A DNA stretch of 64,000 nt from DATEOR01 sp963766725 (lineage in GTDB: Bacteria > Actinomycetota > Thermoleophilia > Gaiellales > Gaiellaceae). Location: assembly GCA_963766725.1 (NCBI GenBank), contig CAVYBK010000004.1, positions 237,831-301,830 on the forward strand. The letters are read 5' to 3'. Of this stretch, positions 8,641-18,739 are shown piece after piece. The notes beneath the pieces are model-generated. The model saw only the letters and a program-made list of their open reading frames with translations. It was not told the DNA's origin and made no database searches. The translations under genes and the position numbers were made by a program. Numbering within the stretch: the first letter of the stretch is position 1; each line of letters begins with the position of its first letter.

Positions 8641-9606
8641 ACCTCCCGCCCGAGCCGCTCGCCCAGCTCCTCCAGGTCTGCCTCGGCGCGGTCCGGATCG
8701 CCGCTGAGCGCGACGGTCTCGGCCGCCGGGCAGCTCGGCCTCGACGCGGCCGCCGAAGACGACGCAGCGGACTCCGGCCTCCGCGGCGAGCGACGCCACG
8801 AGCCCGGTCACCTTTCCTTCACGCGACGCCGCATCCACGGTTCCCTCCCCGGTGACGACCAGGGCGGCGCCACGCAGCCGCTCCCGAAGCCCGATCGCCT
8901 CCGCGACGAGCTCCGAGCCGGGAACGAGCGTGGCTCCCAGGGACGCCAGCGCGGCGCCGAGCCCTCCGGCCGCGCCCGCGCCCGGAAGATCGGCGTACGG
9001 CTCAAGGGCGGGGTCGGAGGCGAGGCGCCGCTCGAGCTCGTCCACCTGGGCCGGAGATGCGCCTTTCTGAGGCCCGAAGGCGCGCGCCGCGCCGCGCGGC
9101 CCGAGCAATGGATTCGCGACGTCGCACGCGACCAGCGTCTCGGCCGGCAGGGCTTCGACCACCTCCCTGAGGCCGGCGCCCCCGTCCACCGTCGCGCTGT
9201 CTCCGAGCCCGACGACGAGCCCGCTCGCGCCCGCATCCTGCGCTGCGACGATGAGCTCGCCGAGCCCTCGGCTCGACGCACGCATCGGGTCGAGCTCGTC
9301 TCCACCGAGCCGCGCGAGGCCGATTGCAGCCGCCGCCTCGACGACAGCGCGCCCGTCGGGAAGAAGCGCGAAGCGCGCTTCCACCGGCCGCCCGAACGGA
9401 TCGGAGACCGACGCCGTCCGCCACTCCCCGCCGAGAGAGGTGCGGAGAGCCTCCGCCGTTCCCTCTCCGCCGTCGGCCATCGGCGCCTGATCCGCCTCCA
9501 CGCCCGCCCGCGCTAGACCCGCCGCCAGCGCGCGTGCGGCCGCCGCCGCGCTGAGGACGCCCTTGAGCGGGCCGGGACAGACAACGGCTCTGGGGCGGTC
9601 CGGAAT
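8637..9606 (-). pseudogene. Glycerate 2-kinase family (GlxK/GarK type), frameshifted near the C-terminus
   Basis: Glycerate kinase phosphorylates D-glycerate. Visible parts: VVCPGPLKGVLSA at the N-terminus (family VVAPDSFKGSLSA), MADGGEGT, GLGDSATVDGGAG, GPQKGAS and LVVTGEGTVDAASREGK, all diagnostic of the GlxK family. The last 35 codons are in another frame; one base gained or lost in CCCGG near 8727-8732 would explain it, after which the protein ends LGERLGREV. No ATG or GTG fits the true N-terminus. The start may be ATT 9606 or another unusual codon, or a second indel may hide it. Confidence 0.8.
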
Positions 9607-9624
9607 CTCGCCTACCGTTGGATC

Positions 9625-9924
9625 GTGGGCTCGAACGACATCGCGCTCCTGACGGCGACGATCCTGGGCATCTCAGTCCCGATCACGCTGGCGCTCCTCG
9701 TGCCCCACTACCACCTCGACTCGGTGGTCCTGTTGTCGATCCCGTGCGGCCTCATCGCAGGAACCGCGACTGCGGTGCTCGCCGCCCGCGACCGCCGCCG
9801 GGCCGGCAAGCCCGTCAACGGAGGCGTGGTCGTCGCGTACGGCGCGCTCGTCCTCCTCGGCGCTGGAATCCTCCTGCTCACCGTCGCGGCAATTGCGTTC
9901 TACCGGACGCCGTTGACCTTCTAG
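9625..9924 (+). CDS. Small membrane protein (99 aa)
   Basis: 99 residues from GTG 9625 with three hydrophobic helices (about residues 5-25, 32-55 and 68-92), separated by a basic loop AARDRRRAGK. No motif is recognised. It is divergent from the glycerate kinase gene, and its stop overlaps by 4 nt the stop of the converging LPG-synthase-like gene. Confidence 0.6.
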   Translation: MGSNDIALLTATILGISVPITLALLVPHYHLDSVVLLSIPCGLIAGTATAVLAARDRRRAGKPVNGGVVVAYGALVLLGAGILLLTVAAIAFYRTPLTF

Positions 9925-10955
9925 GCGATCCGCTCCACGCGCCCGTCCTCCTCGACCTCGACGTCGGTCACCTCGGGCATGCGGCGCAGCATCGCGAAGG
10001 AGAAGCCCTCGCGCGCGAGATAGAAGAGGCCGAGGCCGAGGCCCACCGACGCCTCGATCGCCTGCAGGCCGACCCCGAAGGCGAACCCGTGCGCGTACGA
10101 GACGCCGTAGGAGAGGAGCGCGAAGGCGATCGCGGCCTGGAGGAGCCCCACGTTGCCGGGCCAGAACGGGAAGAGCGTGACCACGTTCATGAGGAGCAGG
10201 ACGAGCGCGGCCGCCTGGACCCCGGCGTGGATCTGGAAGGCGAGCATCGCGGCCCACACAGCGAAGAGCTGGGCGGTCCAGCCGAGGAGCTGGAAGCAGA
10301 GCGCCCAGATCGCGGGCACCGGCCGGCGCAGCACGGTGAGGCCCGCGCGCGCCATCGCGATCAGGCGGCGCACGGCTCCCGAGTCCTCGGGCGCCTCCTG
10401 CGCAGGCTGGGGATGCCGCCTCGCCAGGAAGAACGCAGCGATGAGAAGGCCGAGTCCGACGCCGATCACGACGGCCAGCGCCGGCTTCGCCCAGTCCGGG
10501 ATGCGCGAGGTGTAGAGGACGTAGACGACGAGCCCGGTCGCAGCGACGACGTCGAAGAGCCTGTGTGCGAAGACCGTTCCCACGATCGTCGCCCAGGTTC
10601 CGGGCCGGCGGCGCAGGTGCCGCGTGATCACGGCCACGCGCGCGAGCTCGCCCACCCGTCCCGGCAGCGCGACGTTGCCGAGGAGCCCGACGCAGAACGC
10701 GGAGAAGACGACGCGCCACGACGGCCACGGCTTGGGGATCGCCTGGAGGATGATCACGCGCCAGGCCGACGAGCGGACCACGACCGACATGAGGTTGATG
10801 CCGACCGCGACCGCCACCCACGTCCACGAAACCGCCTCGAACGCGTCAGAGAGGAGGTTCGTGTCCGGCCACTGCCACGCGACGAGTACCGCCACGACCG
10901 CGAGGACGACCGCGAGAATTCCGAACCGCACCGGCCGGCTCTGCGGCAGATACAC
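9921..10955 (-). CDS. Lysylphosphatidylglycerol synthase TM-region (UPF0104/AglD-like) protein
   Basis: 344 residues with about eight transmembrane helices. The conserved loop GNVALPGRVGELARVAVI (near residue 93) and FPFWPGNVGLLQAAIAF (near residue 262) are signatures of the LPG_synthase_TM family, which includes MprF flippase domains and AglD-like membrane proteins. There is no synthase domain. A lipid-flipping role for the product of the upstream glycosyltransferase is a reasonable inference. GTG 10955 lies one base after the glycosyltransferase stop. Confidence 0.8.
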   Translation of the reverse strand: MYLPQSRPVRFGILAVVLAVVAVLVAWQWPDTNLLSDAFEAVSWTWVAVAVGINLMSVVVRSSAWRVIILQAIPKPWPSWRVVFSAFCVGLLGNVALPGRVGELARVAVITRHLRRRPGTWATIVGTVFAHRLFDVVAATGLVVYVLYTSRIPDWAKPALAVVIGVGLGLLIAAFFLARRHPQPAQEAPEDSGAVRRLIAMARAGLTVLRRPVPAIWALCFQLLGWTAQLFAVWAAMLAFQIHAGVQAAALVLLLMNVVTLFPFWPGNVGLLQAAIAFALLSYGVSYAHGFAFGVGLQAIEASVGLGLGLFYLAREGFSFAMLRRMPEVTDVEVEEDGRVERIA

Positions 10956-10956
10956 G

Positions 10957-12102
10957 TCAGGCCGCCGCTTTCTGCGTTGTCGCGCCGACCGCTAGCTGTT
11001 CGTAGATCTCGACGAGGCGGCGCGCGATCCTGTCCCAGGAATAGCCCTCGGCAACCTTCCGGGCTCCCGTGCCGAGTGCGACGCGGCGCGGCTCGTCCGA
11101 GAGGAGCTCGACGAGGGCGCGGGCGACCGCGGCGGGATCGCCGGGCGGGACGAGCACGGCGCTCGACGCGTCCGCGACGGCCGCATACCCCTCGATGTCG
11201 GAGGCCACGGCCGGCGTCGCCGTGGCGAAGGCGCGCGTCAGCACCATGCCGAAGCTCTCTCCGCCGAGTGCGGGCGCGCAAAGGAGGCTCGCTGCCTGGA
11301 GCTCGCCGGTCAGCTCCTCCTCGGAGAGGCCGCCGAGGAGATCCACCCGCTCCAGCGAGAGCGCCTGCCGGCGGGCGAGCCAGCGCACCGAAAGCGGATC
11401 GGCGCCCACGACACGAAGGCGCGCGCTCGTCTTGGCCGCGACCTCCGGCCATGCGCGCAGCAGCACCTCGAGCCCCTTTCGTTTCTCGTTGCGCCCGATG
11501 AAGACGACATTGCCGTCTCGCCCGCCCGCGTCGAAGCGCTCGGGCAGGAAGATGCCGTTCGGGATCACGTCGATCGGCCCGCCGGCGTAGGGCTCCGCCG
11601 CCCGGCGCGCCGCCTCGGAGACCGCGATCCGGTAGTCGGCTCGCTCGACCGCGATTCCCCACATTCGCCTGCCCATCGGATACCAGCCGAGCTTCTCGCC
11701 GGCGGCATGGAAGGTGGCGACCGTCGGGCAGTCCGCCACGACGAGCGCGAAGGCGGACAGGATCGGCGCGTACGGCTCGTGCACGTGGATCACGTCGAAG
11801 CGCTCCTCCGCGAAGATCCGCCGCATTCGCAGCATCGCCGGCGGCGAGAGGATGAGGTTCGGAAGCGACGCGTTGGCGGGCACGATCACCGACCGCCCGA
11901 CCGGGATGACGTATTCGGGAGGCCGCACATGCCGCCCCTCCTTGGGATGGAGGAGCTTGGTCAGCCGCCCGGGCGGATCGTGGCCCATGACGATTTTCGC
12001 CTCGATCCCGAGGCTCTGGAGTGCCCGCGCCTGGTGGTCAGCGTGCTCTTGGACTCCCCCCCAGAACGACCAGGAGTAGGGCACGACGATGCCCACCTTC
12101 AT
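10957..12102 (-). CDS. GT4 glycosyltransferase, PimA-like (phosphatidylinositol mannosyltransferase type)
   Basis: 381 residues. The N-terminus MKVGIVVPYSWSFWGGVQEH matches PimA-type GT-B enzymes. Further motifs are DVIHVHEPYAPILS, PTVATFHA, DVIPNGI, VFIGRNEKRKGLEVLL and the GT4 donor-site ESFGMVLTRAFATATPAVAS (E-x7-E region). PimA transfers mannose from GDP-mannose to phosphatidylinositol at the inner membrane face. Whether the acceptor is the same here is an inference. It is the first gene of a two-gene minus-strand unit with the LPG-like flippase. Confidence 0.85.
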   Translation of the reverse strand: MKVGIVVPYSWSFWGGVQEHADHQARALQSLGIEAKIVMGHDPPGRLTKLLHPKEGRHVRPPEYVIPVGRSVIVPANASLPNLILSPPAMLRMRRIFAEERFDVIHVHEPYAPILSAFALVVADCPTVATFHAAGEKLGWYPMGRRMWGIAVERADYRIAVSEAARRAAEPYAGGPIDVIPNGIFLPERFDAGGRDGNVVFIGRNEKRKGLEVLLRAWPEVAAKTSARLRVVGADPLSVRWLARRQALSLERVDLLGGLSEEELTGELQAASLLCAPALGGESFGMVLTRAFATATPAVASDIEGYAAVADASSAVLVPPGDPAAVARALVELLSDEPRRVALGTGARKVAEGYSWDRIARRLVEIYEQLAVGATTQKAAA

Positions 12103-12116
12103 GGCGAGACCATACC

Positions 12117-13331
12117 GTGAATAGACTCGTCCTCATGATCAAGCGGGCCTCGCGGCTGGAGGGAATCGTCGGCTTCGGAATCGACCGCGTCGCCGCTTCC
12201 GCGGAGGAAACAGGGGGCAGCCACGGCGGCCCGATCCTCCGCATGGAGAACCTCGACACCGACCTCCCGCTCCCGCCCGAGGCGCTCGAGGTCACACGCG
12301 CGAAGCTCGACGACCCGAAGTCGAACAGCTGGCTCCCCTTCACCGGCGACCTCGACCTGCGCGCCGCGATCTCGGACTTCACCGCCGAGCGCACCGGCCA
12401 CCGCTACGACCCCGAGCGCGAGATCGTCATCACCGCCGGCGGGATGGAAGGCCTGCTGAACGCCCTCCTCTGCACCGTGGATCCGGGCGACGAGGTGATC
12501 GTCACCGACCCGACCTACGCAGGGATCGTCAACCGCATTCGCCTCGCGGGCGGCACACCGCGCTTCGTCCCGTTCCTCGCCGAGGAGGACGGCTGGCGCT
12601 TCGACCGCGGCCGGCTCGACGACCTGGTCGGCCCGAAGACCACCGGCTTCCTGCTCATGAGCCCGTCCATGCCCTCGGGCGGCTACCTCGACGAGGACGA
12701 CTGGCTCGCGGTCTGCGACCTCTGCCGGGAGCGCGACCTCTTCCTCATCTACGACTCCGCGATGGAGCGCCTGCTCTTCGACGGCCGGCCGCTCGTCCAC
12801 CCGCTGCGCATGGACGGGATGGCGGAGCGCACCGTCGTCGTCGGCTCGCTCTCGAAGGAGCACCGGATGATCGGCTGGCGCGTCGGCTGGGTCGCCGGCC
12901 CCGCGGACACCGTCACCGACGCAGGCTGGGCGCACGTCTACAACACGACGATGCCCGTGGCGATCTCCCGCTTCGCGGCCACCGCCGTCCTGCGCGGAGA
13001 CCAGGGCCACGTGGCCGAGTGCGTCGCCGAGCTCGAGCGCCGCCGCGACACGATGCTCTCCGGCCTCCCCGGCTGGCCGCTCGTCAGCCCGGCCGGCGGC
13101 TGGTCGCTCCTCCTCGACGTCGCCTCCCTCGGCTTCGAGCCCGCGGAGGCCTCGCGGATCCTCCTCGAGGACGCCCAGATCGCCGCCACTGCCATGACCG
13201 GCTGGGGCGACGAGGTGGCGGCGCGCTATGTCCGCTTCGTCTTCAGCGCCGAGCCCGTCGAGCGGCTCGAGACCATCCCCGACCGCGTGGCCGGGACGAA
13301 GCTCGCGGAGGCCGTTGCAACTCGAGTCTGA
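12117..13331 (+). CDS. PLP-dependent aminotransferase, class I/II fold
   Basis: About 404 residues. Landmarks: WLPFTGDLDLRAAISDF, ITAGGMEGLLNAL (PLP phosphate region), VTDPTYAGIVN, MSPSMPSGGYL (the N-P-x-N-P-T/S-G region), YDSAMERLLF (PLP aspartate) and SLSKEHRMIGWRVGW, where the lysine of SLSK forms the Schiff base. These are fold-type I aminotransferase features; the amino acid substrate is unknown. GTG 12117 is used, and ATG 12135 is an alternative. It overlaps the adenosine deaminase start by 17 nt. Confidence 0.8.
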   Translation: MNRLVLMIKRASRLEGIVGFGIDRVAASAEETGGSHGGPILRMENLDTDLPLPPEALEVTRAKLDDPKSNSWLPFTGDLDLRAAISDFTAERTGHRYDPEREIVITAGGMEGLLNALLCTVDPGDEVIVTDPTYAGIVNRIRLAGGTPRFVPFLAEEDGWRFDRGRLDDLVGPKTTGFLLMSPSMPSGGYLDEDDWLAVCDLCRERDLFLIYDSAMERLLFDGRPLVHPLRMDGMAERTVVVGSLSKEHRMIGWRVGWVAGPADTVTDAGWAHVYNTTMPVAISRFAATAVLRGDQGHVAECVAELERRRDTMLSGLPGWPLVSPAGGWSLLLDVASLGFEPAEASRILLEDAQIAATAMTGWGDEVAARYVRFVFSAEPVERLETIPDRVAGTKLAEAVATRV

Positions 13332-14352
13332 AGCCAAGGCTGTCGTCGCCGAGATCGCCCGCGGCGGCCTCGCCGAGCTGCACACGCACCTGGGCGGCTC
13401 GGTCGACCCCGCGGTCATGTGGTCGCTCGCCCACGAGCAGGGGATCGCGCTTCCGGTGAAGGACTACTGGGACTTCGTCGACCTCGTCACCGTCGATCCG
13501 CGCGGCGTCGAGGGCCTCCCCGAGCTCGATCAGATCTACAAGTGGACGGAGCTGATCCAGTCGAGCCCGCTCGCGGTCGAGCGCTCGGTGCACGGCGCGA
13601 TCGGCGGCGCCTACATCTCCCAGAACATCACGACGCTCGAGCTCCGCTTCAACCCGATGAAGCGAAACCGCGGCGGCGAGCGCGACCTCGACCACATCAT
13701 CATGGCCGCCGTGCGCGGGCTCGACCGCGCCGCGCTCGAGTTCCCGCGCGTGCGCGCCGGCCTCATCCTGATGATGGACAGGACGTTCACGCACGAGCAG
13801 AACGAGGTCATCGTCGAGAAGGCGATTCGCTACAAGCCGCGCGGGGTCGTGGGCATCGACATCGCAGGCCCGCGGCCGAACGGCGGCCGCTATCCCTACC
13901 GCGACCTCGCGCCGCTCGTCGAGCACGCGCGCTCTGCCGGCCTCGGAGTGACGATCCACGTCGGCGAGGAGGGCGGCGCCCACGGGATCGAGGAGGTCGG
14001 CGAGGTCGTCGAGTCCCTCCGCCCGGACCGCGTCGGCCACGGCATCCTCGCCGCTCAGGACGAGGAGATCATGCGCGCGCTCGTCGAGGCCGGCACCGTG
14101 CTCGAGATCTGCCCCACCTCGAACCTGCTCACGCGCGCGCTGGCCGACGAGGACGCCCTCCGCGACACGATCAGGACGTTCGCCGACCGCGGCGTCGCCT
14201 TCACGATCGCCACCGACGGGCCCGAGATGATGCGGACGCACCTGCGCGACGAGCTCGAGCTGCTCCTGAGCGCGGGCGCCCTGTCGGAGGCGGATCTGGG
14301 CGCCGTAAACGCGCGCGGCCACGAGGCGTCCTTCATACGCCTAAAGGCGTAG
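13315..14352 (+). CDS. Adenosine deaminase family amidohydrolase
   Basis: 345 residues from TTG 13315. Zinc ligands and catalytic motifs are in place: LHTHLGGS (HxH), IHVGEEGG (His and Glu), DRVGHG (His), CPTSN and FTIATDGPEMM, where the usual TDDP is TDGP. The first Asp of the pair is kept and the second is replaced by Gly, which occurs in adenosine deaminase-like proteins with other substrates. It probably deaminates a purine nucleoside or related compound. It overlaps the aminotransferase gene, indicating an operon. Confidence 0.85.
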   Translation: MQLESEAKAVVAEIARGGLAELHTHLGGSVDPAVMWSLAHEQGIALPVKDYWDFVDLVTVDPRGVEGLPELDQIYKWTELIQSSPLAVERSVHGAIGGAYISQNITTLELRFNPMKRNRGGERDLDHIIMAAVRGLDRAALEFPRVRAGLILMMDRTFTHEQNEVIVEKAIRYKPRGVVGIDIAGPRPNGGRYPYRDLAPLVEHARSAGLGVTIHVGEEGGAHGIEEVGEVVESLRPDRVGHGILAAQDEEIMRALVEAGTVLEICPTSNLLTRALADEDALRDTIRTFADRGVAFTIATDGPEMMRTHLRDELELLLSAGALSEADLGAVNARGHEASFIRLKA

Positions 14353-14415
14353 GGACGAAAGATCGCCCCCGCGGCGAATAGCGCCACCCGGCAAACGGCG
14401 ACAACATGGCCGCCG

Positions 14416-14688
14416 ATGATCACTCTCGGCGAAGACATCCGGTTCACACCGCGTCAACGACAGGTCATCCAGTTGATCGCTGAGGGTTGCTCGAACGTCG
14501 AGATCGCGGAGCGGCTCGGCGTGTCGCCTCGGACGGCGAAGGCGCACTCGGACATTCTGCGCTCCAAGCTGCGGGTCGGCCGACGGCGGCAGATCCCGCT
14601 CGCATTCCGAAACGCGACCGGCGAGAACCCTCTCGAAGGCCTCGAGCCGGCGGTAGGCCTGCGCGACGACTCCCGCACGCCCGACTGA
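14416..14688 (+). CDS. Small LuxR-type HTH regulator (90 aa)
   Basis: 90 residues with a LuxR/GerE helix-turn-helix right at the N-terminus: FTPRQRQVIQLIAEGCSNVEIAERLGVSPRTAKAHSDIL, shown as the pieces LIAEGCSNVEIAERLGVS and TAKAHSDIL. There is no receiver or sensor domain. It precedes the large MalT-like regulator, separated by 91 nt. Stand-alone LuxR domains of this size usually act as DNA-binding partners or autonomous repressors; the target is unknown. Confidence 0.85.
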   Translation: MITLGEDIRFTPRQRQVIQLIAEGCSNVEIAERLGVSPRTAKAHSDILRSKLRVGRRRQIPLAFRNATGENPLEGLEPAVGLRDDSRTPD

Positions 14689-14779
14689 CCACTCGGGGGA
14701 TAACGGCCCGACGCCCGCGGCCCGCCGTGGGCGTCGGTCTGCCCCGGCTTGGAACCATGCTGCAAACCGCGCTAATCTC

Positions 14780-17356
14780 GTGAGCCGCCGGCGTGGAGCC
14801 GCGGCCGCAATGGAAGCGCTCCGGGAGTCGTATCCACCCCTCTTCCGCCGCCACACTCGGCGGCCTCGCCTCACCCGCATGCTCGACGCCAGCACGGCGC
14901 AGACCATCCTCGTGACCGCGCCCGCCGGTTACGGCAAGACGACGCTGGCGACCGAATGGGTTCAGGGCCGCGACGACGTCGTCTGGTACCGAGCAACGTC
15001 CGGCTCGGCCGACGTGGCGGCGTTCTCAGCGGGGCTCTCCGATGTCATGGCCCCGCTCGTCCCCGGGGTCGGCGACCGCCTCAAGCAACGGCTTCGCGTG
15101 GCGGACACGCCGGAGCGCGCAGCGAGGCCGCTCGCCGAGATCCTCTCCGAAGACCTAGAGACCTGGCCGCCGGACGCCCTCTTGATCATCGACGACTACC
15201 ACCTCGTCGTGGACTCAGCGCCCGTCGAGGAGTTCATGGACTGGCTCCTCATGCTGACGCCCGCATTGCACGTCCTCGTGACAGCACGGCGGCGGCCGAA
15301 ATGGGCATCGGCGCGCCGGATCCTCTACGGCGAGATCACCGAGATCGACCGCGGCCAGCTCGCGATGACGACAGACGAGGCCGCCCTCGTCCTGGACGGG
15401 CGATCCACCGAGGAGGTGCAGGCACTCGTCCAGCAGGCCGAGGGCTGGCCCGCCCTGATCGGCCTCGCGGCTCTGTCCGCGACCCATGAGCTCCCGACGG
15501 AGCGAGTTTCCGAGGCCCTGTACCGCTACTTCGCGGAAGAAGTCGTGCGCGGCCTTACTCAAGAAGAAGCCGCATTCATGCTGCGAGCATCGATCCCCGC
15601 TCGGCTTGACGAACGGGTTGCACGCACAGTCTTGGGAGCTGAGCATGGCCCGGAGATGATCAAGCGCCTGGTTGCCGAGGGCTTGCTTCAACCGGCTGGC
15701 TTCTCGCATCAGGAGTTCCATCCGCTTCTCAGATCATTTCTCCGCCAGAGGCTCAGGGCCGAAGAGCCCGACACATGGCGTCGGCTTTGTGATGGCGCAA
15801 TCTCGGATTCACGTGGCCAGAACAAATGGGAAGAAGCATTCGAAATCGCCGTCTACTCATGTCAGGTATCGACGGCGACGGAGATCCTTGACGAAGCCTC
15901 ACCAGAGTTGCTGGCCGAAGGTCGTACCGAAACACTTGAACGATGGCTCGAGGAGTGCGGCGAAGTGGCCGGGGAACACCCGGGCGCACTACTGGTGAGA
16001 GCGGAACTCCTGACCCGCCACGGCGAGCTCGGACAGGCCGCGACGCTAGCCGAGTCGGTAGCCATAAGCCTGTCCCAAGAGCACAGACTCGCCTCGCGAG
16101 CCAACCACATTGCGGGCCAGGCGCTCTATCTCCGCTCGCGGAGCGACCTCGCTGCCCCGCTTTATGCCAAGGCGCTCGAGGCGGCTCGCACTGACCTAGA
16201 CCGAAAGAACGCTCTTTGGGGTGCCTTCTTGGCCCAGATGGATCTGGACATTGAGTCGAGCACCGGCCTACTAGCAGAGCTCGAAAGCGCCGCTCCGCAT
16301 GACTTGAACACCCGGCTCCGAGTGACCGTCGCTCGGCAGACGGTCGCGCTCGCACAGGGATCGCTGACAGGCGTCTGGCCGGCGGCGCGTGCGCTCGTAC
16401 CGCTCGCTCGACATGCCACGGATCCCCTCGTCAGAAGCAATTTTCTCGCCCAGAGTTCCTACGTCGCATCCGCGCGATCCGACTATGAAGCCGCTCTCGA
16501 ACTAATTAACGAGGCACTCGAGCTAAGCCATGCGCTGCACCATGACTTTGCGACTGGTTGTTGCCTCGCGTATCGGGCTGCGGCAAAGATCGGACTACGG
16601 CAACTCGCGTCCGCAAGCACTGACCTCCGCCAGCTGACGCAGATAACGGCATACCGCGAAGACCCCTATCTTCAGACCCAACGAGCGCTGACCGATGCCC
16701 GCTTATCGATTGCCCAAAGGGACTTGGCTCTGGCGCGGGCGAAGCTAGAAGAGCCTTCTCAAGAAGATCCTACTCCGGCGACACACGGCGAACGCATGGC
16801 GCTCCTCGCACTAGTGCTTTCGGCAGCCGGTGAGGGTGTCCGCGCCGTCCAGTATTCCGAGCAGGCACGGAGCACTACGACCGCAACTGAGGCACATTTC
16901 CTATGCGCGTTCAGTGAGGTGATCGCCGCCTTCGACTCCGACGAGGGTGCGGGCCGAGTTCGTAGGCTGGTCAGCGACGCGTTCGCAGCCGACTACACCG
17001 ACTCGTTCGTGGTGGCTTATCGGGCATTTCCGCGACTCTTAGGCGCACTCACCTCGGATAGCCGATTGATTCAGCTCGTATCGCCCGTCATAGAGAGCGC
17101 CCGCGACGGCAGGATTGCCCAACAAGCTGGCATGAAGCTCCCTGGACCCGACGGCCGGGGAACGAGGTCCGAGCCACTAACCAAGCGAGAACAGGAGGTC
17201 CTCGAACTTCTGGCCCTCGGACTCTCGAACACTGAGATTGGTCAGCGACTCTTTATCGCCCAAAGCACGGTCAAAGTGCACGTCAGGCACATCCTCGAGA
17301 AGCTAAACGCCAAGAACCGCGTGCAGGCAGCTCTAATCGCGAAGCAAGACAGCTAG
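14780..17356 (+). CDS. MalT/LAL-like ATP-dependent LuxR-family regulator
   Basis: 858 residues. Walker A VTAPAGYGKTTLA near residue 50, Walker B ALLIIDDYHLV near residue 133, a STAND-type NB-ARC module, a long helical repeat region (TPR/MalT-like, about 330-780) and a C-terminal LuxR helix-turn-helix (TKREQEVLELLALGLSNTEIGQRL). Such proteins switch transcription on when ATP and an inducer are bound. Codon use in the second half is clearly less GC-biased than the neighbours, with rare codons such as cta, tta and aat, suggesting acquisition. GTG 14780 is used; ATG 14810 is possible. Confidence 0.9.
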   Translation: MSRRRGAAAAMEALRESYPPLFRRHTRRPRLTRMLDASTAQTILVTAPAGYGKTTLATEWVQGRDDVVWYRATSGSADVAAFSAGLSDVMAPLVPGVGDRLKQRLRVADTPERAARPLAEILSEDLETWPPDALLIIDDYHLVVDSAPVEEFMDWLLMLTPALHVLVTARRRPKWASARRILYGEITEIDRGQLAMTTDEAALVLDGRSTEEVQALVQQAEGWPALIGLAALSATHELPTERVSEALYRYFAEEVVRGLTQEEAAFMLRASIPARLDERVARTVLGAEHGPEMIKRLVAEGLLQPAGFSHQEFHPLLRSFLRQRLRAEEPDTWRRLCDGAISDSRGQNKWEEAFEIAVYSCQVSTATEILDEASPELLAEGRTETLERWLEECGEVAGEHPGALLVRAELLTRHGELGQAATLAESVAISLSQEHRLASRANHIAGQALYLRSRSDLAAPLYAKALEAARTDLDRKNALWGAFLAQMDLDIESSTGLLAELESAAPHDLNTRLRVTVARQTVALAQGSLTGVWPAARALVPLARHATDPLVRSNFLAQSSYVASARSDYEAALELINEALELSHALHHDFATGCCLAYRAAAKIGLRQLASASTDLRQLTQITAYREDPYLQTQRALTDARLSIAQRDLALARAKLEEPSQEDPTPATHGERMALLALVLSAAGEGVRAVQYSEQARSTTTATEAHFLCAFSEVIAAFDSDEGAGRVRRLVSDAFAADYTDSFVVAYRAFPRLLGALTSDSRLIQLVSPVIESARDGRIAQQAGMKLPGPDGRGTRSEPLTKREQEVLELLALGLSNTEIGQRLFIAQSTVKVHVRHILEKLNAKNRVQAALIAKQDS

Positions 17357-17357
17357 C

Positions 17358-18734
17358 TCAACCCGCGACTACAGCGATCTGCGCACTCCAGCGTGCCTCT
17401 GACTCAAAGTCTTCGCGTTCTCCCGTCAGATAATCCTCGTCGGCGGTCGCGAGAATCGCCTCAAAGGCCGCGACGACCGTCGTATCAAACTGAGTCCCAA
17501 CGGCCTGAGCGAGGCGCATTCGAGCGACTCGGCTTGGCATCGCCTCGCGATACGGACGCCCAGAGGTCATCGCATCGTAGGCGTCGGCCACCGCGATGAT
17601 TCTGGAGATGAGCGGAGCATCCTTGCTCGGGATTCGATCCGGGTATCCCTGGCCATCGACTCGCTCATGATGGTGGCGAACGATCTTTGCAATGTCGGCG
17701 TACCCGTCGACATTGGAGAGGATGCGCTCTCCAATCGTGGAGTGCTCCTCCATGATTCGCCGCTCCTCAAGCGTCAGAGGGCCGGGCTTCTCCAGCAGAC
17801 CGGCCGGCAGACCAACCTTTCCAATGTCATGGACAAGGCCAGCAAGGTGCGCGGTGTGCTGCTCTTCTTCTGACAGCCCGAGCCTCGCCGCAATGTCCTT
17901 CGCGTAGACGGCTACGCAAGCCGAGTGGCCGGCCGTGTACTTATCGCGAGCATCCAGGGCGGCCACCAGTGCAGTGGCGAACGAGAGGCCGGCCCCCTCC
18001 AAGCGGTCGTTCGCCGAAGCTAGGTCGTCGGCGAGGCGGCGCTGCTCTTGGTACAGGACGAACAGCCGCTGCGCGGCAACCGCGGGCACGAAAAAGAGTA
18101 GGAGAGTCCAAGGCGAGAGCTCCACGTATGCGTAGGCGAGCACGGCGATGATCGGCGCGTAGAGCGACACTGTTCCGAACACCACGCGGCTTGTCGATTG
18201 CGTGACCTCTGGCAGCGGCTTATTTCGGACGAGAGCCGTCAATGTCGCAAGGCAAAGGTCAGTTGTCGCCTCGACCAGCGCCACAACGCCCACGCCCACA
18301 AGCAGGCGCATGAACGACGCGCCGTCTGGAATGACTGCAACCGCGGCGACTCCGGCAAGACCGCCGACGAGCGAGCGGGAGGCCGTCCAAGTGATCCAAC
18401 GAGTAAAAGGCCGGCCGAAATCGGCGAGCATCGCGAACGCGCCGACGATCATGGCCGCCAGCGGCCCGAAAACGACCGCCGCGAACAACAGCGGTAGGAC
18501 GGAAACCGAAACCTGCGCGCTCGGGGAGATAAAGACGCTTTGCCTCTCCGCGATCAGAGCGATCACACAGAGAATCACCAGTACGACGGGGCTGCCTTCC
18601 ACCGTCGAACCCGCATCAACAAGCGCGGCCACAAGCAGCAGGGCGGCGGCCACGAGGGCACCTGCAAAGGCCTTCGTCGCTCGAGAAACAGCGACGTCTG
18701 GGTTATGCGTGGCGGCTGATGCGAAATTGGTCAA
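17358..18734 (-). CDS. HD-GYP domain protein with N-terminal membrane sensor
   Basis: 458 residues. The first about 230 residues hold seven or eight hydrophobic helices (MASE-like membrane input domain). A short helix then leads to the HD-GYP domain: HSACVAVYAKDIA, LAGLVHDIGKVGLP (HDIGK) and HHHERVDGQGYPD (the HHxxxDGxGYP motif), the metal and substrate residues of cyclic di-GMP phosphodiesterases. It converges on the MalT-like gene with one base between the stops and is divergent from the 28-residue peptide gene, with which it shares about 70 nt of control region. Confidence 0.9.
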   Translation of the reverse strand: MTNFASAATHNPDVAVSRATKAFAGALVAAALLLVAALVDAGSTVEGSPVVLVILCVIALIAERQSVFISPSAQVSVSVLPLLFAAVVFGPLAAMIVGAFAMLADFGRPFTRWITWTASRSLVGGLAGVAAVAVIPDGASFMRLLVGVGVVALVEATTDLCLATLTALVRNKPLPEVTQSTSRVVFGTVSLYAPIIAVLAYAYVELSPWTLLLFFVPAVAAQRLFVLYQEQRRLADDLASANDRLEGAGLSFATALVAALDARDKYTAGHSACVAVYAKDIAARLGLSEEEQHTAHLAGLVHDIGKVGLPAGLLEKPGPLTLEERRIMEEHSTIGERILSNVDGYADIAKIVRHHHERVDGQGYPDRIPSKDAPLISRIIAVADAYDAMTSGRPYREAMPSRVARMRLAQAVGTQFDTTVVAAFEAILATADEDYLTGEREDFESEARWSAQIAVVAG

Positions 18735-18739
18735 TTGTC